Below are positions 59,531 to 64,000 of a stretch of DNA of 64,000 nucleotides, in pieces. The first letter of the stretch is position 1. Every line of letters begins with the position of its first letter. Position numbers and translations under genes: made by a program. Source of the stretch: Campylobacterota bacterium (GTDB lineage Bacteria > Babelota > Babeliae > Babelales > RVW-14); contig JACKCO010000004.1 in NCBI GenBank assembly GCA_020633995.1, forward strand, positions 372,001-436,000, read 5' to 3'. The notes below the pieces were generated by a model, which was given only the letters and a program-made list of their open reading frames with translations, searched no databases and had not been told where the DNA came from.

Positions 59531-60742
59531 ATGAAAAAAGCAACGTTTATTACCATCACTTTAGCTATTGCTGTCATCACTCTACTGAGCACCTATCTAT
59601 ACAAAAAACATTTCACGCACCCCACCGCCCTACCCTACACAACACAAAAACCAACTCGTAAAACGCTGCAACAAACCGTCACTGCTGCTGGCGTGCTCGA
59701 ACTCAAAAATGTGATGAAGATAGGAAGCATTCAGCCTGGCTTTGTGCGCGAAATATTGGTCAATGAAAATGATCGTGTAAAAAAAGATCAGCTCCTTGCA
59801 ATCATAGACACCGGCAAAGAAGACCTCGACTACATCGCCGCCCAACACCGTGTAAAAAAAGCAGCGGCAGAATACGATTACCAACAAAACTTTTTCAGTC
59901 GTCAAGAGGCACTTCACAGGGCAGGCCAACTTGCCCAAGACCGCTTTGAACAAATCAGTAAAGACAGAGAGAAGGCCCTTCAAGACCTTTTAACTGAACA
60001 AGCGTTAGAAGCTAAAGCAAAAATGGAATTTGATTCTACACGCATTAAAGCCCCTGATGATGGCATCGTCATTGCCATCAACGCAACCAAGGGAATGATA
60101 GCCAACGACATTAGCAATATTACCTTATTTGAAATAGCACCAGACACCTTTGCCATGAAAGCAGTCATTGATATTGACGAAAGCGACATAGGCTTAATTC
60201 GTCAAGGACAAAGAATTTCATGCACCGTAAACTCATTTCCTGACAAAAAAATTAAATCGATCATAAAACAAATCAGCATTACCCCGCACACTCAAGGTAA
60301 AAATGCAGAGCAACAAATAAATTACAAAGCTGAAGCGGACCTACAAAATAATGACCTGCTACTCCGTCCAGGCATGATCGTCAACACCACAATCAACATA
60401 AATAAAGTATCAAATACACTGGCCCTCAACGGCTTAGCCCTTCAAATTACGCTTGATCAGATCAAGGCCATTGCAAAAATACTTGATAAAACCCACACCC
60501 CACTCAGTAAAGATCAACGTAGACAGTACAAACAAGCACATGCAGGCCAACACATAAAGTCTGTATGGATTTTAGCCAACGATAACTTTACTCAACGAGC
60601 CGTCACGCTCGGCATTACCGACGGCTTACATTGGCAAGTTTTACACGGACTCTCTGAGTATGATGATGTCATTATCGACATTGATGAAAAAAATCCAATG
60701 GAAAATTTTTATCAAAAAATGTTCGGCTCCGGACTGTCATAA
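59531..60742 (+). CDS. Periplasmic adaptor (MacA/HlyD-type membrane fusion protein)
   Basis: 403 residues with an N-terminal membrane helix (FITITLAIAVITLLSTYLY). The lipoyl-type halves are ILVNENDRVKKDQLLAIID and IKAPDDGIVIAINATKG, separated by a coiled-coil hairpin (about 95-160). Beta-barrel and membrane-proximal domains follow (EIAPDTFAMKAVIDIDESDIGLIRQGQ...LLRPGMIVNTTI). Such adaptors link an inner-membrane ABC transporter to an outer-membrane channel. It starts an operon: adaptor, permease, second adaptor, ATPase. The second adaptor (62072) is a clear paralogue. Confidence 0.87.
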   Translation: MKKATFITITLAIAVITLLSTYLYKKHFTHPTALPYTTQKPTRKTLQQTVTAAGVLELKNVMKIGSIQPGFVREILVNENDRVKKDQLLAIIDTGKEDLDYIAAQHRVKKAAAEYDYQQNFFSRQEALHRAGQLAQDRFEQISKDREKALQDLLTEQALEAKAKMEFDSTRIKAPDDGIVIAINATKGMIANDISNITLFEIAPDTFAMKAVIDIDESDIGLIRQGQRISCTVNSFPDKKIKSIIKQISITPHTQGKNAEQQINYKAEADLQNNDLLLRPGMIVNTTININKVSNTLALNGLALQITLDQIKAIAKILDKTHTPLSKDQRRQYKQAHAGQHIKSVWILANDNFTQRAVTLGITDGLHWQVLHGLSEYDDVIIDIDEKNPMENFYQKMFGSGLS

Positions 60743-60744
60743 CC

Positions 60745-61968
60745 ATGAATAATATTTACCTGATAAAAACAGCTCTCCACACGCTCAACCATCACAAGGG
60801 CCGCTCGCTGCTTACCTGCCTTGGTATCATCATTGGCACAGCATCAATTATTGCCATAATGGCCATAGGCAAAGGTGCTGAAGAAAAAATAAAACGAGAC
60901 ATTCTTGCAACCGGATCAAACAGCATTTACATAAGCCCCGGCTCATTTATGGCAGAAGGCAAGGTGTCAGCCAAAACAAAAAGTGTCATCAGAAAACTAA
61001 AATCATCTGATACTGCACTCCTGCAAAAAACGGTCCCTGAAATTGCTCATATATCACCCTTCACGTACACCTCACAACAAATTAGCTACTCAGGCAACAC
61101 GGTCAAATCGCTCCTCAAGGGCTCAAACGAGCATGCCTTAAAAATTAACAACAATAAGATAGAACTCGGTTCATTTTTTCTCAATTACCATGTACAAAAA
61201 GGATCCCGCGTCATTGTGCTTGGCTGGCAAGTAGCACGTGATTTATTTGGCATACAAAACCCCGTTGGTAAAACAGTTCAAATTGGCCCACACCACTACA
61301 CCGTCCTTGGAGTTCTTGCAAAGTCTACTATCGATATGAGCATGAATAACCCAAACTATGAAAGCTTTATGCCCATAAAAACGGTGCAAAAAAACTTTGG
61401 TCGGCCAAATTATATCCATGGCATTGCTCTATCGGCAAAAAGCGCTTCACTTATTCCAACAGCAGTAAAAAAAATCAGACAACGGCTACGAACACTACAC
61501 CGGCTTACCCGTGGCATGCCCGATGACTTCATGATTTACGACCAACTCTCAATGTTGCAAGCAGCACAAAAGTCATCTCACACGCTCTCCTTGCTGTTAA
61601 TAATTATCGCCCTTATTTCTCTTATTGTCGGCGGCATCGGCATTATGAACATTATGCTCGCCTCAGTCAGCCAACGCACAAAAGAAATCGGCATTCGCAT
61701 GTCACTGGGTGCAACCTACTCAACCATTTTGTGCCAGTTTCTATACGAGGCGCTCGTACTATGCTTTATTGGTGGAACAATTGGCATTGCACTTGGCTTT
61801 AGCATACCCTACCTGGTCAAGCCATTTACCGGCTGGTTAGTTATCCACACACCATCAGCAATCATTATCGCTGCCGCAAGCATGATAAGTGTAGGCGTTG
61901 CTTTTGGCTACTATCCAGCACAAAAGGCAGCACGCATGGACCCTGTCAAAGCACTCATCGAACAGTAG
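60745..61968 (+). CDS. MacB-type ABC transporter permease without fused ATPase
   Basis: 407 residues. It starts with the MacB permease helix (GRSLLTCLGIIIGTASIIAIMAIGKGAEEKIKRDILATGSNSIYI), has a periplasmic domain of about 210 residues, and ends with three helices including GIMNIMLASVSQRTKEIGIRMSLGATYSTIL and AARMDPVKALIEQ. E. coli MacB carries its ATPase at the N-terminus; here that domain is absent and an ATPase is encoded separately at 63294. It begins two bases after the adaptor stop codon, with little room for its own ribosome site, so coupled translation is likely. Confidence 0.88.
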   Translation: MNNIYLIKTALHTLNHHKGRSLLTCLGIIIGTASIIAIMAIGKGAEEKIKRDILATGSNSIYISPGSFMAEGKVSAKTKSVIRKLKSSDTALLQKTVPEIAHISPFTYTSQQISYSGNTVKSLLKGSNEHALKINNNKIELGSFFLNYHVQKGSRVIVLGWQVARDLFGIQNPVGKTVQIGPHHYTVLGVLAKSTIDMSMNNPNYESFMPIKTVQKNFGRPNYIHGIALSAKSASLIPTAVKKIRQRLRTLHRLTRGMPDDFMIYDQLSMLQAAQKSSHTLSLLLIIIALISLIVGGIGIMNIMLASVSQRTKEIGIRMSLGATYSTILCQFLYEALVLCFIGGTIGIALGFSIPYLVKPFTGWLVIHTPSAIIIAAASMISVGVAFGYYPAQKAARMDPVKALIEQ

Positions 61969-62071
61969 CAGCAAAAATTGTACAAAATACTACACACCTT
62001 GTTATACTCATCGCTATACTAGAGCGCGTAAATAACAGACACGTGCGCAGAGCAGAGAGAGTGAGAGTGTA

Positions 62072-63292
62072 ATGATAAAAAAAATAGTTTTTTCAATGGT
62101 GCTAATCGGTATCATTACCGGTACCATGTACCTCATCTTCAAACCTGAAAAAGAAAAAAAAACATTATTCCATACGCAGCAACCGCAACGACGCAACCTT
62201 GTTCAGTATGTAAACTCATCCGGCAACCTTGAGGCTAAAGACCACATCACCATTGGTCCACTCGTACCAGGTATTGTTCAAGAGCTTCTTGTAGATGACA
62301 ACGACATCGTCAAAAAAGGTCAAGTACTGGCTATTATTGACAATGGAGTCGGCGATTCAGCCATGAACAAAGCAAAGGCTTTTCACGATCAAGCAATAGC
62401 ACAACTTGAATACCAAAAAGCTTTTTACGAACGGCAAAAAGCACTTTACGAAGCTGGTCAACTCGCAAAAGATCAATTTGATAAATTTACACAGGATTAC
62501 ACGGTCGCCCAGGCTCGTGTTCGAGAAGCGTTTTATGCCTACGAAGTAGAAAAAAAAACCTATGAAAATTTATTTATTAAATCACCCGACGACGGTACTG
62601 TTATTGCACGAAAAGTTGACCTCGGGGAAGGTGTCACAGCAATTATTTCAACTACCGTACTCTTCAAGATAGCAACCAACCTTAAAAAAATGGAAGCCCG
62701 AATCGACGTTGATGAAGCTGATATTGGCATGATACAAGAGGGCCAAGAGGCCATCTTTTCAGTTGATGCATTTCCCAAAGAAGTCTTTCATGCAAAAGTC
62801 GTTCAAATCCAATATCAAGCAAAAATCGTTGAAAACGTTGTTACCTTTGCAACAAAACTCGATGTCGAAAATCCAGACCTTAAGCTCCGTCCTGGCATGA
62901 CGACGAACGTTGATATTAAAGTTTCCGAGCAAACAAATGCGCTTACTATCCCCAACAAAACACTGCGCATCAACTATTTAACCCTCAAAGATATATGCAA
63001 AAAAGAGAATATAACGCTCAAAAAACATAAACATTATGTTGACCATTCAAAACAAATAACCCGCAGCAAAGTAGCCACCGAGCACAAAGACTTCGTCTGG
63101 CTTTTTAAAGAGCCAGAAAATACCATTGAGCAAGTTGAGGTTTTACTCGGCATTAATGATGGTCGTTACACACACGTTTTAAAGGGCCTAACTGAAAATG
63201 ACCACATTATAACACGCATTGACGAAACAAATAATAATGCAAACGTTGTGCTCGACAGAATATTTTCAAAGCCAGGCAGCATAGGCAGATAA
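62072..63292 (+). CDS. Second periplasmic adaptor of the same exporter
   Basis: 406 residues, the same layout as the adaptor at 59531: one N-terminal helix (IVFSMVLIGIITGTMYLIF), lipoyl halves ELLVDDNDIVKKGQVLAIIDNG and IKSPDDGTVIARKVDLGEGV around a hairpin, then ATNLKKMEARIDVDEADIGMIQEGQ and LRPGMTTNVDIKV. The two proteins align over their whole length. The 103 bases before this gene contain two TATACT boxes, so it may also have its own promoter. Two different adaptors could form mixed hexamers or serve two permeases, the second lying beyond the window. Confidence 0.87.
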   Translation: MIKKIVFSMVLIGIITGTMYLIFKPEKEKKTLFHTQQPQRRNLVQYVNSSGNLEAKDHITIGPLVPGIVQELLVDDNDIVKKGQVLAIIDNGVGDSAMNKAKAFHDQAIAQLEYQKAFYERQKALYEAGQLAKDQFDKFTQDYTVAQARVREAFYAYEVEKKTYENLFIKSPDDGTVIARKVDLGEGVTAIISTTVLFKIATNLKKMEARIDVDEADIGMIQEGQEAIFSVDAFPKEVFHAKVVQIQYQAKIVENVVTFATKLDVENPDLKLRPGMTTNVDIKVSEQTNALTIPNKTLRINYLTLKDICKKENITLKKHKHYVDHSKQITRSKVATEHKDFVWLFKEPENTIEQVEVLLGINDGRYTHVLKGLTENDHIITRIDETNNNANVVLDRIFSKPGSIGR

Positions 63293-63293
63293 A

Positions 63294-64000
63294 ATGAAAC
63301 TGATCGAAGCAAAAAACCTGCACAAAATATTTACCATAGGCAATAACAAAATTCACGTGCTCAAAGGCGTGGACATCAACATTGAAAAAGGTGAATTTGT
63401 TGCAATTACGGGATACTCAGGCTCGGGCAAGTCAACACTTATGCACCTCCTTGGTTGCCTTGATAAGCCCACCGAAGGTGAATATTTACTTGAAGGCGAA
63501 AACATTATGAGTGCAACGCGCGATGAGCTTGCACACATAAGAAACAAAAAAATTGGTTTCGTTTTTCAAAAATTCCACCTACTGCCAAACTTAACAGCAT
63601 TAGACAACGTTGCCCTACCTGCGTTATATGCAAAAACGGGCGAGGTCAAGGCACGCGAAAAAGCGCGAGAAATATTAACCAACGTCGAACTAGCTGATCG
63701 CATGGACCATTTTCCCTACCAACTCTCAGGCGGGCAGCAGCAGCGCGTTGCTATTGCGCGTTCTTTGGTAAATGATCCGGCCATTATGTTTGCTGATGAA
63801 CCTACCGGAAACCTTGATACAGAAACTGGCGAAATAATTCTTGCAATGCTTGAGCTGCTCAATCAAAAAGGCATGACAATCATCATGGTAACGCACGAAC
63901 CATATATTGCACAAAAGGCCCATCGCATAGTGCATCTCAAAGATGGACAACTATCAGATGGTTCGCTTGAACATGAAAAAAATGAACAACGCAACAGTGC
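63294..64000 (+). CDS. ABC transporter ATPase (MacB/LolD-type), truncated by window edge
   Basis: At least 235 residues, continuing past the edge. MKLIEAKNLHKIFTIGNNKIHVLKGV, Walker A GYSGSGKST, Q-loop GFVFQKFHLLPNLTALDNVALP, signature LSGGQQQRVAIARSL, Walker B IMFADEPTGNLD and H-loop VTHEP are all present. This is the MacB/LolD subfamily, partner of FtsX-type permeases. It begins one base after the second adaptor stop codon. It could power the permease at 60745. A second permease may follow beyond the edge. Confidence 0.93.
   Translation, partial: MKLIEAKNLHKIFTIGNNKIHVLKGVDINIEKGEFVAITGYSGSGKSTLMHLLGCLDKPTEGEYLLEGENIMSATRDELAHIRNKKIGFVFQKFHLLPNLTALDNVALPALYAKTGEVKAREKAREILTNVELADRMDHFPYQLSGGQQQRVAIARSLVNDPAIMFADEPTGNLDTETGEIILAMLELLNQKGMTIIMVTHEPYIAQKAHRIVHLKDGQLSDGSLEHEKNEQRNS

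Overview
This window looks like a chromosome segment of a reduced-genome, host-associated bacterium with a double membrane. The sequence is AT-rich by eye, and TGA is used as a stop. The envelope genes imply an outer membrane: a LolC/E-type permease, an LptF/G-type permease, a divergent Lnt, a PpiD/SurA-type chaperone and a MacA/MacB-type exporter. Housekeeping operons alternate with many lineage-specific proteins that have signal peptides, coiled coils or a single C-terminal membrane helix. This mix resembles Candidatus Dependentiae (TM6; Babela-like endosymbionts of protists). That assignment is inference from gene content; no 16S or other rRNA gene is visible. I found no tRNA, CRISPR array, insertion sequence or prophage.

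Layout. 0-10 kb: nth, two tandem paralogous secreted proteins, mutS, cmk, a PIN-PhoH ATPase, a candidate small RNA, a PPP-like phosphatase and pgk. 10-15.7 kb: small exported proteins with very strong ribosome sites, the LolC/E permease and rpiB. 16-23.7 kb: ileS, then two leftward groups of exported coiled-coil proteins, including an overlooked 35-codon membrane peptide coupled through an ATGA overlap. 23.7-29 kb: three pseudopilins (GspI/J/K order), Lnt, rplI, dnaB and ruvC. 29-30.1 kb: 1.1 kb with almost no coding signal but with a perfect 34-bp palindrome, a 20-bp inverted repeat, an orphan terminator and other hairpins. 30.1-37.9 kb: a leftward operon of three large exported proteins, divergent from an exported kinase-like protein. 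That protein's predicted mRNA starts with a TTAACCC/GGGTTAA heptamer hairpin that is also a G-quadruplex motif.

37.9-56 kb holds recF-dnaN, a Xer recombinase, type-3-like proS, gmk, the LptF/G permease, ymdB-rny, zapA with a small coiled-coil gene, rplT-rpmI-infC-recA-ppiD, miaA, carD and a Wzx-like flippase. 56-64 kb holds dnaK with a CIRCE-like repeat at its promoter, one more exported protein, and an adaptor-permease-adaptor-ATPase exporter cut by the window edge.

The conserved genes cover replication and repair, translation, RNA turnover and envelope assembly. The distinctive part is the exported repertoire. Its genes mostly carry near-identical GGAGGT ribosome sites, and several have clear sigma70-type promoters with inverted repeats. 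The best candidate for something undescribed is the 29-38 kb block: exported coiled-coil operon, shared regulatory region, repeat hairpin and exported kinase-like protein.
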